Shown here piece by piece: positions 8,446-16,572 of a stretch of DNA of 64,000 nt. A program made the translations under genes and the position numbers. Each line of letters starts with the position of its first letter. Within the stretch, counting starts at the first letter, position 1. The notes below the pieces were generated by a model, which saw nothing but the letters and a program-made list of their open reading frames with translations, was not told the origin of the DNA and did no database searches. The stretch is from Peribacillus simplex (lineage in GTDB: Bacteria > Bacillota > Bacilli > Bacillales > DSM-1321): assembly GCF_001542915.1 (NCBI RefSeq), contig NZ_LNNH01000010.1, positions 305,039-369,038 of the forward strand, written 5' to 3'.

Positions 8446-8721
8446 TCAAACACCAAATATCATTGTCCCTAAAATCATATATATAAAGGGAAATAGGAAT
8501 AAGCATGCATTTACAAAAATAGAAACAAACGTCATAACATCTTTATGAATATAATGTGCTTTTAAAGCGAAGAAGAGACCAATAGGACCAATTACCAATG
8601 GAAAAAATATAGGCAACCCTTGCACTTTTTCGAGTGTAACAATATCAAACAGAAAATTCACAATGAATAGTAGAGGAACGAGGAATAACAAATAAGAAAC
8701 AAAAAGAAATGTCTTTTGCAC
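8446..8721 (-). CDS. Small membrane protein, 91 aa
   Basis: Three predicted transmembrane helices fill most of the protein. GTG 8721 is preceded by AAGGGGC with 5-nt spacing. The function is unknown. It is the probable first gene of a two-gene unit with 8123-8374. Confidence 0.55.
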   Translation of the reverse strand: MQKTFLFVSYLLFLVPLLFIVNFLFDIVTLEKVQGLPIFFPLVIGPIGLFFALKAHYIHKDVMTFVSIFVNACLFLFPFIYMILGTMIFGV

Positions 8722-8900
8722 GATAAGCCCCTTAAAAAAGTTAGTTTCTTAAATTCTACCATAATACAACAAATATTTTGGATAATTAACCCATTATTTC
8801 GCAATAAACTTGACTAGACCGGTGCATAAATAAAAGGTAGCTAACACACTTATATCATCCACCCAAGTGAAAATAAGCCCGCAGAAACCAGCCGAAGATT

Positions 8901-8932
8901 TGTTATACAATATATAGAACAACGTGTTATAC
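8901..8932 (+). promoter_or_regulatory. Direct repeats upstream of gntR
   Basis: TGTTATAC occurs at 8901-8908 and again at 8925-8932, a 24-bp period, just upstream of the gntR ribosome site. The spacing is near two helical turns and suggests a site for the autoregulatory GntR protein. It could also overlap the -10 region. Confidence 0.35.
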
Positions 8933-8959
8933 TTCAATTAGAACAGTCAGGAGGTACTT

Positions 8960-9343
8960 ATGCTTATCCAAATCGAAACCTCATCGGATATTCCCATTTA
9001 TACGCAGCTTTCCAATCAACTGATTGAACTAATCGCACGCGATCAATTAAAAGGGGGCGATGTATTGCCTTCCGTCAGATCGTTGGCGTCTGACCTTGGG
9101 GTTAATATGCACACAGTCAATAAGTCTTACCATGAGCTAGAAAGAAAAGGAATCATCCGCATCGTACCGAAGTCCGGAGCCGTAATTAATCCATCCATTC
9201 GAGATGGCATTTCCCAAGAACATCGTCTGAGGATCGTCGAGGAACTGAAGCCGATTATTGCCGAGGCAATCGTGCTGGGTATGAATGCCGAGGACATTCA
9301 GCAACTCGCTTCATCCATACTTTCAGATATGAAGGAGGAATAA
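8960..9343 (+). CDS. GntR-family regulator, YtrA subfamily
   Basis: A 127-aa protein that is mostly the N-terminal winged helix-turn-helix (I-Y-T-Q-L-S-N-Q-L...L-P-S-V-R-S-L-A). It has only a short helical C-terminal dimerisation tail, the layout of the YtrA group. AGGAGG lies 6 nt before the ATG. The next gene begins 5 nt after the stop, so it is the first gene of an operon with the DUF1648 membrane protein. Members of this group usually repress their own operon. Confidence 0.88.
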   Translation: MLIQIETSSDIPIYTQLSNQLIELIARDQLKGGDVLPSVRSLASDLGVNMHTVNKSYHELERKGIIRIVPKSGAVINPSIRDGISQEHRLRIVEELKPIIAEAIVLGMNAEDIQQLASSILSDMKEE

Positions 9344-9348
9344 GACCT

Positions 9349-10455
9349 ATGTCATTATCGATTTTTCTTATTACACTGGCTTTCATCATTTTGCTGCAAT
9401 CCGCCATTCCGTTCTTATTGAAGGGGTCGATTGTATTTGGCGTTACCATTCCCGAACAACATATGAAGGAACGAGCGATTTCTTCGTATAAACGCTTTTA
9501 TTCAGCAACGATACTTATTACCGGTTTCCTTGCCTTGATTGTCTATTTCCTCTGGGCAAAAAACCGGACACTTTCCGAGGATCAAGTCGTTTTTGCCGGT
9601 TTGGCCATCCAGTTCGGCATTCTTTTTTTATGTATGATCATGTATCTATATTTCCATGCAAAAACAACGAAATTGAAACGCACCCATAAGTGGGGTGCAG
9701 GATTAAAACCGGTTCGGATAGCTGATCTCGCAAGCCATGCCAAAGATGAAATGCTTCCGTCCTATATGTTTGCCCTTCCCGCGCTCATTACAGCGGGACT
9801 GCTCGTTTATACAGCAAGCCAATACAGTCAGTTGCCCGCCATGATTCCCACTCATTGGGATATAGACGGCCAACCGGACGCGTTCAGTCAAAAAACGTCC
9901 TTTTCCGCCATCTCCCTTTTGCTTATTCTATTGGTCATCCAGGGTATGTTGTTCGGAATAAATGTGATGACAAAACGTTCGGGCATCAAGCTGACTTCTG
10001 CCAAAAAGAAATCTTCACAAGTCCAGCAACTGGCATTCCGTAAATATTCAAGCTGGTTTTTGTTTTTCACGACTGTCCTGATCACCATTCTGTTTGGCTT
10101 CATACAGCTGGTGATCATTCAAGGCGGAATGGGGAATGCCGCTTTTATGGCAGCGGTGCCACTCGGCTTCCTTTCAATCATGCTAATCGTGACCGCCGTC
10201 TATGCCTTCAAGGTCGGTCAAGGCGGCTCTCGCATTCAGGTAACGGCTGAAGAAGAGGAAACGATGGATACCACCTTTGTCGACGACGACCAATACTGGA
10301 AGGCAGGCATCTTTTATGTGAACAAAAATGATCCTTCCATTTTCGTCGAAAAACGGTTCGGAGTCGGCTGGGCCATAAACTTCGGGAATCCAATCGGTTA
10401 TATATTCTTACTTGTCTCCATACTGCTGATATTACTCATTTCATTCTTTATATGA
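9349..10455 (+). CDS. DUF1648/DUF5808 membrane protein
   Basis: A 368-aa protein with about eight membrane helices. Its central segment P-A-M-I-P-T-H-W-D-I-D-G-Q-P-D-A is the DUF1648 hallmark also seen in SdpI-type immunity proteins. The C-terminal part (Y-W-K-A-G-I-F-Y-V-N...G-W-A-I-N-F-G-N) matches DUF5808. The role is unproven; immunity to a membrane-active peptide or signal sensing is conceivable. It is co-transcribed with gntR, and a terminator follows at 10493. Confidence 0.8.
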   Translation: MSLSIFLITLAFIILLQSAIPFLLKGSIVFGVTIPEQHMKERAISSYKRFYSATILITGFLALIVYFLWAKNRTLSEDQVVFAGLAIQFGILFLCMIMYLYFHAKTTKLKRTHKWGAGLKPVRIADLASHAKDEMLPSYMFALPALITAGLLVYTASQYSQLPAMIPTHWDIDGQPDAFSQKTSFSAISLLLILLVIQGMLFGINVMTKRSGIKLTSAKKKSSQVQQLAFRKYSSWFLFFTTVLITILFGFIQLVIIQGGMGNAAFMAAVPLGFLSIMLIVTAVYAFKVGQGGSRIQVTAEEEETMDTTFVDDDQYWKAGIFYVNKNDPSIFVEKRFGVGWAINFGNPIGYIFLLVSILLILLISFFI

Positions 10456-10492
10456 TCTTGGAGGATACAATCAACAGGGACTTTAAATGAAA

Positions 10493-10535
10493 AAGGGAAA
10501 GAGAATCACCTTGACTTGAGGTGTTTTCTTCCCTT
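10493..10535 (+). terminator. Terminator of the gntR-DUF1648 operon
   Basis: An imperfect long stem pairs AAGGGAAAGAGAATCACCT with AGGTGTTTTCTTCCCTT around a 7-nt loop. Confidence 0.7.
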
Positions 10536-10641
10536 GTTCTACAAAAACACTTATGCTTTTAAAAGATTAGCGTTAAATATATCAACATCAGCACCAATTA
10601 TCTGCTTTGGTTGTTTGGTCAATGATAAATTGATTTCATTC

Positions 10642-11286
10642 CTAACTTCTCTGCATTATCATTGGGATACTATCAATAAATTTATATAAAAAATAACAAC
10701 CGAATCCGATTAAAACCAGTCCAGCAACGATGGACGCACGTTTAATGTATGTTGGTTTCAAGAATTTTCTAGCACCTGTAACAACCGCCATTAACCCTAT
10801 GTCGTGTATGAGAATACCTATGATAATACCTACACTTACAATGAAAAAATTAAAAATATTTGACGAATCAAATGAGTTTGACAGGATTGTTCCAAAAATA
10901 CTTACCCAAAAAACTAAGTTCCCAGGAGATATGGCCACAAGCAGTCCATTTTTGTACGAAGATTTTAATGATTTTGCCGATTTTTCACCTACCAGTGTGA
11001 TTTCGTGATCGGCGTTTTTGATGCTGTCATATCCGATGTGAAATAAGACAATGGCACCTATTATCCACAAAGGCACTTGAATGAATGGAATAGTTAAAAT
11101 TGGTGCTAATCCAACGAACAATAAAATAATCAAGATTACATCAATGGTCATACCTCCAAGACCTACACTCCAGCCGTGCATAAAACCATTTTTCAAACCT
11201 TGTTTAATCATTTCAATTGAAATAGTTCCAATCGGCAATGCAATCGAAAGACCTAGTAAGATACTAGAAAACAGCAATACAAGCAT
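10642..11286 (-). CDS. LysE/RhtB-family exporter
   Basis: A 214-aa protein with six membrane helices. The N-terminal L-P-I-G-T and internal S-P-G-N-L-V-F-W motifs are typical of LysE amino-acid or cation exporters. The substrate is unknown. The ATG is preceded by GGGGG and GAGGG. It is monocistronic on the minus strand. Confidence 0.85.
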   Translation of the reverse strand: MLVLLFSSILLGLSIALPIGTISIEMIKQGLKNGFMHGWSVGLGGMTIDVILIILLFVGLAPILTIPFIQVPLWIIGAIVLFHIGYDSIKNADHEITLVGEKSAKSLKSSYKNGLLVAISPGNLVFWVSIFGTILSNSFDSSNIFNFFIVSVGIIIGILIHDIGLMAVVTGARKFLKPTYIKRASIVAGLVLIGFGCYFLYKFIDSIPMIMQRS

Positions 11287-11478
11287 CCCTCAACCCCCTA
11301 TGTACTTTTTATTAAAATGGTTTTTATATTATAGTACATTAAATATGAATATAGCAGCGTTACACATGATAGTAAGCGGATGTAGTTTCATTATTCTGGT
11401 ATTTACACTTATATGTATATGAAAAAATCGATTTTAGCTACAGAAATTTTCACCCCTCATCTTGGGCTTAGATTGTTT

Positions 11479-12261
11479 TTAAACTTTTACAGACTTATTT
11501 ATTGAGGTCAGTTCTCCCAATTCCATAAGCCTTTGCACTATGTGGTCTTCTGTATCTCCACATAATGACAGTTTTTCAGAGGAAAGTGGGGCAAGTTGCA
11601 AATTCTCACCAATCATGACTGAATACATGGCATGCTGAAACATTGCAATATCATTCGCATCATTGCCGAATGCTATATACTCCCCTTCTTCTACACCCAA
11701 TTGTTGCAGCCCGCTCCACTTATCAACACCTTTTGGACTTATGTCTAACACTCCCTCATTTCCATGAGAATGAACAACAACATCCATCCTGCTAAGCTGT
11801 GCTTCGACTTCTTCCATATTATCCGAAGTAAGTATCAATACTTTGACGATTGACTGTAATTTATCCAATGTTATGTTTTTAGCACGCCTTAGTGGATCAA
11901 GGTTATTCTTAATTGGATGGCTAGCTGGCCCTGTATAGGCGTAATCCCAATCTCCGTCTACCAAATAAGAAACACTATGAGCTCGTAGTAATTGAACAAT
12001 ATTCGAGATTGTTTCTTCATCAAAACTGACCGTCGAGATGATTTTCCCGTTTAATGCAACCATTGAGCCATTGCCACCTATCATCGAAAACTGATGAAAC
12101 CGCTCATGTAAGACGGGAAGTAAATCGCGTACAGGTCTAGCTGAAGCAAAAATAACTTCATGCCCCCCAGCTACCAATTTCTCTAATGCAACTAAGACTT
12201 TTTCAGAAACAGGCTGACCTTTAAAACAAATTGTCCCATCTAAATCAAATACGAATTTCAT
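11479..12261 (-). CDS. HAD-superfamily Cof-type phosphatase
   Basis: A 260-aa HAD protein with motif I F-D-L-D-G-T-I close to the N-terminus and motif III/IV F-G-N-D-A-N-D-I-A-M-F near residue 205. The large C2 cap between them is the Cof/YbiV sugar-phosphatase layout. ATG 12261 is chosen because GAGGAG lies 8 nt upstream; the alternative GTG 12270 overlaps the SD. It is divergent from the Crp/Fnr gene with an 86-nt shared promoter region. Confidence 0.85.
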   Translation of the reverse strand: MKFVFDLDGTICFKGQPVSEKVLVALEKLVAGGHEVIFASARPVRDLLPVLHERFHQFSMIGGNGSMVALNGKIISTVSFDEETISNIVQLLRAHSVSYLVDGDWDYAYTGPASHPIKNNLDPLRRAKNITLDKLQSIVKVLILTSDNMEEVEAQLSRMDVVVHSHGNEGVLDISPKGVDKWSGLQQLGVEEGEYIAFGNDANDIAMFQHAMYSVMIGENLQLAPLSSEKLSLCGDTEDHIVQRLMELGELTSINKSVKV

Positions 12262-12309
12262 TATGCCCACTCCTCAATTTTTTATTTTTCTTAGCATATC
12301 AGTTTATTT

Positions 12310-12332
12310 TATAATGAAAAGGACATATGTCC
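12310..12332 (+). promoter_or_regulatory. -10 box and 12-bp palindrome before the Crp/Fnr gene
   Basis: TATAAT at 12310-12315 is followed after 5 nt by the perfect palindrome GGACATATGTCC (12321-12332), which would cover the transcription start. This layout suits autorepression or control by another dimeric regulator. Confidence 0.45.
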
Positions 12333-12347
12333 CAAAAGGAGTTTTCC

Positions 12348-13046
12348 ATGAAATATATGAATGATCCAAGACTGCTTGGTACAAAATTAAAGGAATATCC
12401 AATTGAAGAAATGTTTAGGCAGCCCCAACAACTCCCCTTTACATTGCAGCAATACGAACCGGGGGAAATCATTCTGCTAGAAGGAGTGGAGATGAAATCG
12501 CTGTTGTTTTTAGTGGAAGGAAAAGTGAAAATAACCTCAAGCATCGAAACTGGAAAGTCACTCTTGCTCAGATTTATCCACCCATTCTCCATTATTGGCG
12601 ATATTGAATTAATTCGTGACGTTCCCGTCCAATCACAAGTTAAGGCAGTGGATCAATGCTTGTTCATTGGACTGCAGTTTGATTATATAAAAAAACATGA
12701 AATGGATAACCCAAAATTTTTGCATATCCTTTTAGAACACTTAAGCTATAAGCTTCAAACTTGTACAACGGCATCTCGTGTAAATGTATTAGCATCTGTG
12801 GAAAACAAATTTGCGAGCTACCTTTTGTCCACAATCGCACCAGAACCAGATACTAACTTTGGAATCGAGCTTAAGACATCCAATATTAAAGAAATTGCCG
12901 ATTTACTCGGCACTACATATCGCCATTTAAATCGAGTGATCCTTTCTCTTTCCCAAAAGAAAATGATTGAAAGGGATAAGAATTCGATTCGAATAGTAAA
13001 TTGGACCGTTTTAGAAGAAATGTCCAATGGAATTCGATATAAGTAG
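12348..13046 (+). CDS. Crp/Fnr-family regulator, YeiL-like
   Basis: A 232-aa protein with an N-terminal cyclic-nucleotide-binding-fold domain (E-G-V-E-M-K-S-L-L-F-L-V-E-G-K-V-K) and a C-terminal winged helix (I-K-E-I-A-D-L-L-G-T-T-Y-R-H-L-N-R). ATG 12348 has AAAGGAG 6 nt upstream, whereas the earlier in-frame ATG 12327 lies in the palindrome and lacks a ribosome site. The Cys pattern for an Fnr iron-sulfur cluster is not evident. The ligand is unknown. Confidence 0.82.
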   Translation: MKYMNDPRLLGTKLKEYPIEEMFRQPQQLPFTLQQYEPGEIILLEGVEMKSLLFLVEGKVKITSSIETGKSLLLRFIHPFSIIGDIELIRDVPVQSQVKAVDQCLFIGLQFDYIKKHEMDNPKFLHILLEHLSYKLQTCTTASRVNVLASVENKFASYLLSTIAPEPDTNFGIELKTSNIKEIADLLGTTYRHLNRVILSLSQKKMIERDKNSIRIVNWTVLEEMSNGIRYK

Positions 13047-13130
13047 ATTTGTCAGAGGAGAAGGGTATTTATATGTTGATTTTACCCTTTTCTACCCACT
13101 GAAAATATGCAGACCCTAAAAATCCATTAA

Positions 13131-13170
13131 CTAATTATAACTAGTTATATCTAGTTATATCTATTTACAT
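13131..13170. repeat. Four 10-bp direct repeats (CTAGTTATAT)
   Basis: The four consecutive units are CTAATTATAA, CTAGTTATAT, CTAGTTATAT and CTATTTACAT. The period of one helical turn and the internal palindrome at 13136-13149 (TATAACTAGTTATA) make this a candidate protein-binding array ahead of the DUF2294-formate dehydrogenase unit. Confidence 0.55.
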
Positions 13171-13254
13171 TTGGTTAGTAATGATATATAATTTTTCTTG
13201 TAAGACATATGCTTACGAATACAGATAAAATTACATGCCTCGAGGATGAGCTGT

Positions 13255-13635
13255 ATGAGTGAATCTTTACAAAAACTTGAACAGAATTTTGCCAATCTCA
13301 TTCGAGCTTATCGAAAGAAACAGATTGGAAAAGGTCCTGAGAAGATCAAGGTAACATTCACCAGAAATTGGGTTGTCGCTCATATGAGTGGATGCCTAAG
13401 TCCGGTAGAAAGTTTTATCACACGGTCTGAAGAAGGACGGAATATGATTTTACATGCTCGTACACACATGATAAAAGAACTGTACAGTGAGTTAACTCCC
13501 ACTGATATGGAACAACTGGTAGGAGCAAAATTTATAAAACTTATTACAGATGTAGATTTAGAGAAAGATGAAGTCGTATCTATATTTGTTTTTGAACAAC
13601 CCATAGATGGAACAGAAGATATGTTTTCAATATGA
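13255..13635 (+). CDS. DUF2294 (MpsC-like) protein
   Basis: A 126-aa protein of the DUF2294 family, which includes MpsC-like proteins associated with Na+/membrane-potential systems. Its hallmark pattern includes G-K-G-P-E-K-I-K-V near residue 25. Start ATG 13255 is 9 nt after CGAGG. In Bacillaceae this family often sits beside formate dehydrogenase, as here (160 nt upstream of it). A functional link to formate oxidation is inferred from that association only. Confidence 0.8.
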   Translation: MSESLQKLEQNFANLIRAYRKKQIGKGPEKIKVTFTRNWVVAHMSGCLSPVESFITRSEEGRNMILHARTHMIKELYSELTPTDMEQLVGAKFIKLITDVDLEKDEVVSIFVFEQPIDGTEDMFSI

Positions 13636-13673
13636 CAGGCGGATGGAATACGGTACGTATGTGCTTAGTAACT

Positions 13674-13742
13674 AACCACCATCATTTTGGATAAAAGGAT
13701 TGGCCCAGGCTATCCTCTTAACCAAAATGTGGTGGTTTTTTA
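13674..13742 (+). terminator. Terminator/attenuator between DUF2294 gene and formate dehydrogenase
   Basis: ACCACCATCATTTTGG pairs with CCAAAATGTGGTGGT, enclosing a smaller AGGAT/ATCCT hairpin, and six Ts follow. It should uncouple most formate dehydrogenase transcription from the upstream gene unless it is regulated. Confidence 0.7.
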
Positions 13743-13795
13743 TATGTATTTTTTCAACAAAATCAAACTAACATTATTCCTAGGAGGAACACAAT

Positions 13796-14839
13796 ATGAA
13801 AATCGTAGCAGTATTACCACCAGTAGTAGAATTGCCAGAACCATCTCCAGGCTATTTGTTTAACGTTGAGAAAGCTTATAATCTTCATGAATATTTTGCA
13901 AGCAAAGGTCATGAATTCGTTACACTGAGCGATGCAAATGAATCTTTGGAGCCGCATTTGGCAGATATGTCCATCTTCATTTGCAGCCCTTTCTACCCTG
14001 CTTACCTGACAAAAGAGAAAATTGATCGTGCTCCAAATCTTAAAATGGCACTTACGGCTGGCGTAGGTTCCGACCACTTTGACTTGGAAGCTTGTGCAGC
14101 ACGGAATATCACGGTTGCTGAAGTAACGGGAAGTAACGTTGTTAGTGTTGCTGAGCATGCTGTCATGCAAATCCTGATCTTGCTCCGTAACTTTGTAGGC
14201 GGTCACGAACAAGCAGTAAATGGAGAGTGGAACCTGCCAAAAGTTGGTGCTTATGCCCATGACTTAGAAGGAAAAACAGTTGGTATTTTTGGATTCGGAC
14301 GTATTGGACAACGTGTCGCTGCCCGTCTGCGCCCATTCGATGTGAAATTGGTCTACAACGACCCATACCGTCGTGAAGACTTGGAAGATGAACTGGGAGT
14401 GGAATATGTAACTTTCGACAAATTGGTTGAAACAAGTGACGCCATCACAATCCACGCTCCGTTGACCGAGCAAACGGATACACTGTTCAACCGCGATGTT
14501 TTAAGCCGTACAAAACAAGATGCCTATATCGTTAATACAGCACGCGGAAAAATCATTGAAACGGATGCTCTTGTAGATTCCTTGAAATCCGGACATTTAG
14601 CTGGTTACGCTGGTGACACTTGGTACCCACAACCTGCTCCTGCTGATCATCCTTGGAGACAAATGCCAAAACAAGCCATGACTGTCCACTACTCTGGCAT
14701 GACCCTGGAAGCTCAGCACCGTATCGAAATCGGTACAAAAGCCATTCTGGACAACTTCTTTGAAGGAAAAGCACAAAAACAAGAAGATTTGATTGTAGAA
14801 GGCGGAGAAATCGTCAGCCCAAGCTACAAAATCAAGTAA
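13796..14839 (+). CDS. fdh: NAD-dependent formate dehydrogenase
   Basis: A 347-aa D-2-hydroxyacid-dehydrogenase-family enzyme with the formate dehydrogenase active-site set. N114 is in T-G-S-N, R250 in N-T-A-R-G, Q279 in Y-P-Q-P-A-P and H298 in V-H-Y-S-G. The Rossmann motif G-F-G-R-I-G spans residues 166-171. It oxidises formate to CO2 and makes NADH in the cytosol. It lacks the N-terminal extension of Pseudomonas FDH. TAGGAGGA is the ribosome site, and codon choice looks optimised for high expression. Confidence 0.95.
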   Translation: MKIVAVLPPVVELPEPSPGYLFNVEKAYNLHEYFASKGHEFVTLSDANESLEPHLADMSIFICSPFYPAYLTKEKIDRAPNLKMALTAGVGSDHFDLEACAARNITVAEVTGSNVVSVAEHAVMQILILLRNFVGGHEQAVNGEWNLPKVGAYAHDLEGKTVGIFGFGRIGQRVAARLRPFDVKLVYNDPYRREDLEDELGVEYVTFDKLVETSDAITIHAPLTEQTDTLFNRDVLSRTKQDAYIVNTARGKIIETDALVDSLKSGHLAGYAGDTWYPQPAPADHPWRQMPKQAMTVHYSGMTLEAQHRIEIGTKAILDNFFEGKAQKQEDLIVEGGEIVSPSYKIK

Positions 14840-14853
14840 GCTGCATAATGTAC

Positions 14854-14885
14854 AGACACCCTCTCTTTCAGGACGGTGTCTTTTT
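14854..14885 (+). terminator. Terminator of formate dehydrogenase
   Basis: GACACC and GGTGTC pair around a long loop and TTTTTG follows. Confidence 0.75.
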
Positions 14886-14945
14886 GTTTGTTTCTACTAT
14901 TTTGGTATGGATATCGACCTTCCTCTTAATGAAGAACATGATTCT

Positions 14946-14981
14946 ACTGGAGCTTCCCTAAAAGACAGCTCCACTCTGTTA
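14946..14981 (-). repeat. Core fragment of the intergenic element
   Basis: GGAGCTTCCCTAAAAGACAGCTCC is the central hairpin with one arm mutated, and CTGTTAATTAA is a remnant of the right arm. The stop codon of the kinase-like gene (14979) lies inside it. Confidence 0.5.
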
Positions 14982-15494
14982 ATTAAAGTAATTTTTTATT
15001 TCGTCCTTATTTGTCACAACCAATATCTTATCATCGTACATTCCAAATTGATTATAAAAATTTGGTTTCCCTACTTCTTCAAAGTATCTATTCCACTTAA
15101 ACATTTTAAAGAATATCTTTAATGTGGGTGTATAATTTGACCTTTCTAATCCTAGCTTTTGTAAAATGAATCTTTTTATTATTCGATAAGTCCTCACGGA
15201 ATAATCTGTGTCTAAGAAAATGATCAATTCTGCATTTCGAAAACCATCTGACACCCACTCTTCATTGTGAACACCTTCTATCATCCAAGTTTCGGAACGA
15301 ATGATGGTGTTGAAATATTCTTCTCTTTCTTCTTCCGTTCTTCTACTATCTCCAGATTCACACCTTTTCCAAATGACATTATCCAATTCGTAAAGCGGGA
15401 TATTCAACTTTGAGGATAGCTCTCTAGCTAAAGTCGTTTTTCCACTGCCAACTGAACCGATTATATGTATTTTATTTGGAATGTTTTCTTTCAA
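14979..15494 (-). CDS. P-loop NTPase, FlaR/adenylate-kinase-like
   Basis: A 171-aa protein starting K-E-N-I-P-N-K-I-H-I-I-G-S-V-G-S-G-K-T-T. The Walker A lies at the N-terminus, followed by a Y-E-L-D-N-V-I-W motif, as in the DNA-topology-modulation/FlaR-like kinases. The nucleotide or substrate is unknown. TTG 15494 has AAGGTGG with good spacing and puts the P-loop where the family has it. The longer GTG start (15524) lies against a repeat copy. Confidence 0.72.
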   Translation of the reverse strand: MKENIPNKIHIIGSVGSGKTTLARELSSKLNIPLYELDNVIWKRCESGDSRRTEEEREEYFNTIIRSETWMIEGVHNEEWVSDGFRNAELIIFLDTDYSVRTYRIIKRFILQKLGLERSNYTPTLKIFFKMFKWNRYFEEVGKPNFYNQFGMYDDKILVVTNKDEIKNYFN

Positions 15495-15525
15495 AAAGAC
15501 CACCACCTTAATGGCAACTTTCACA

Positions 15526-15606
15526 GCCTGCCCCGAATGGTATTATAAGAAAAAGCTACCTTAGTGACAGCTCCACTATTCAGCTAACCCGCCTGTCAGC
15601 TGAAAA
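15526..15606 (-). repeat. Three-hairpin intergenic element
   Basis: The left arm is reduced (CCTGCCCCGAATGG). The core AGCTACCTTAGTGACAGCT and right arm CAGCTAACCCGCCTGTCAGCTG are present. It ends 7 nt from the stop of the 15613 gene. Confidence 0.75.
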
Positions 15607-15612
15607 AGCCGG

Positions 15613-15846
15613 TCACTTTCCAGAGTTTTCATCAACAGGCTTTCGTTTATGTTTTTCATTTATTATTTTTTTATTGAATATCTTAATGTCTCCAACCATC
15701 AGTAACCTCATATCCTCTACAATATACTGGGCCAACTCTTGGTCTGTGATGTCATCTCCCTCAATATCCAAGCGGAATTCCTGCCCTTGAAGCCCACCGC
15801 CATTCGTAAACACGATTTCAAAGTCAAATTGAACTCTTTTATCCAT
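15613..15846 (-). CDS. Hypothetical protein, 77 aa
   Basis: A small, mostly acidic protein (M-D-K-R-V-Q-F-D-F-E-I-V-F...) with a basic tail. No membrane segment is seen. ATG 15846 has GGGGAGGG 5 nt upstream; the longer start at 15861 overlaps the SD. It looks like a conserved small Bacillus protein of unknown role. Confidence 0.6.
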   Translation of the reverse strand: MDKRVQFDFEIVFTNGGGLQGQEFRLDIEGDDITDQELAQYIVEDMRLLMVGDIKIFNKKIINEKHKRKPVDENSGK

Positions 15847-16008
15847 CTGAACCCTCCCCAACTATTACAACCGTTCTTACTTAGAAATATTCTAGACAAA
15901 AAGAGGTTTCCCTTCTTCAACTCAGTAGCTGATAGGCTGATAAGGCGAATATCATTATCGCTAAGATAATTTTCATCATTTTCAAGACTGAATCCCCCCC
16001 TAATAAGG

Positions 16009-16066
16009 GTATTCCGCCCGTTTGCGCAAAAGAAAAGGAGCTGCCAATCAGCCCCTGGTACTCATC
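16009..16066 (-). repeat. Intergenic element, GATC-core-like subtype
   Basis: TATTCCGCCCG, an AAAAGAAAAGG junction and the core GGAGCTGCCAATCAGCCCC are seen. It overlaps the stop codon region of the minus gene at 16065. Confidence 0.65.
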
Positions 16067-16220
16067 ATTTCTGATTTTTTAATATACGAACCTCTTCTTC
16101 TAGCTTATCCATTTTTTGTTGAAGTTCTTTCTTTGGTTCCTTTAGTTTTCTTACTAAAAGCAAAACCAATAATACGAAAAGTATAGTTAGAATGAAGCCT
16201 GGAATACCTATATTACTCAA
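16065..16220 (-). CDS. Small membrane protein with coiled-coil tail, about 51 aa
   Basis: A single N-terminal hydrophobic helix (I-P-G-F-I-L-T-I-L-F-V-L-L-V-L-L) is followed by a charged, heptad-like Lys/Glu coiled coil. The start is unsure. TTG 16220 preceded by GGGGCGGTG is chosen; ATG 16253 and ATG 16241 are in frame but lack a clear SD. The function is unknown. Confidence 0.5.
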   Translation of the reverse strand: MSNIGIPGFILTILFVLLVLLLVRKLKEPKKELQQKMDKLEEEVRILKNQK

Positions 16221-16351
16221 CTTACACACCGCCCCATTCATTTCATTAACCAAATTCTAGATTTGATTATAAAATTTGTTAATCCCTCCAAGGAATACAA
16301 CCGGTGTATACTTGTGAATAATAAGCGTGTTACGCAATGAGGAGGACTTAT

Positions 16352-16510
16352 ATGAAACAAGATCAACAAGCTAAAGGGAATTCCGATTCCATCATGAAAC
16401 CGGAATTTTCCGGAACTGATGCACAAAAAGTAAAACAACAAATCCAAAAAGATGTAAGCGAAGGACAAGGTGCTATGACCTCCCGTGAAGCCGGGGCCAT
16501 GCGCGATTAA
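16352..16510 (+). CDS. Small acid-soluble spore protein-like, gamma type
   Basis: A 52-aa hydrophilic protein with excellent GAGGAGG spacing. The segment P-E-F-S-G-T-D-A-Q-K-V-K-Q-Q resembles the repeated E-F-A-x-E-T-x-A-Q-x-V-K-Q-Q units of gamma-type SASPs. The rest is rich in Gln, Ser and Gly and ends S-R-E-A-G-A-M-R-D. Gamma SASPs are amino-acid stores in spores. Assignment by this single motif is tentative. It has its own terminator. Confidence 0.55.
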   Translation: MKQDQQAKGNSDSIMKPEFSGTDAQKVKQQIQKDVSEGQGAMTSREAGAMRD

Positions 16511-16511
16511 A

Positions 16512-16536
16512 AAACCACTGCAAGTGGTTTTTTATT
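16512..16536 (+). terminator. Terminator of the SASP-like gene
   Basis: AACCACT and AGTGGTT pair around a 3-nt loop with six Ts following. It begins 2 nt after the stop. Confidence 0.75.
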
Positions 16537-16572
16537 TTCTGTTCATTTTTCGTTTCCGTTATTGCTCAGTTA

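Noticed and set aside
9703-10393. Frames on both strands inside the DUF1648 gene
   Set aside because: The plus-strand DUF1648 gene is continuous, has domain matches and forms an operon with gntR, which explains the region fully.
13674-13742. Riboswitch ahead of formate dehydrogenase
   Set aside because: The structure is one long stem with a T-run right after the upstream gene; no conserved aptamer core is visible. A terminator is the simpler reading.
13814-14260. Long antisense frame opposite formate dehydrogenase
   Set aside because: It is a shadow of biased codons in fdh, with no ribosome site and a Cys/Phe-rich product unlike a real protein.
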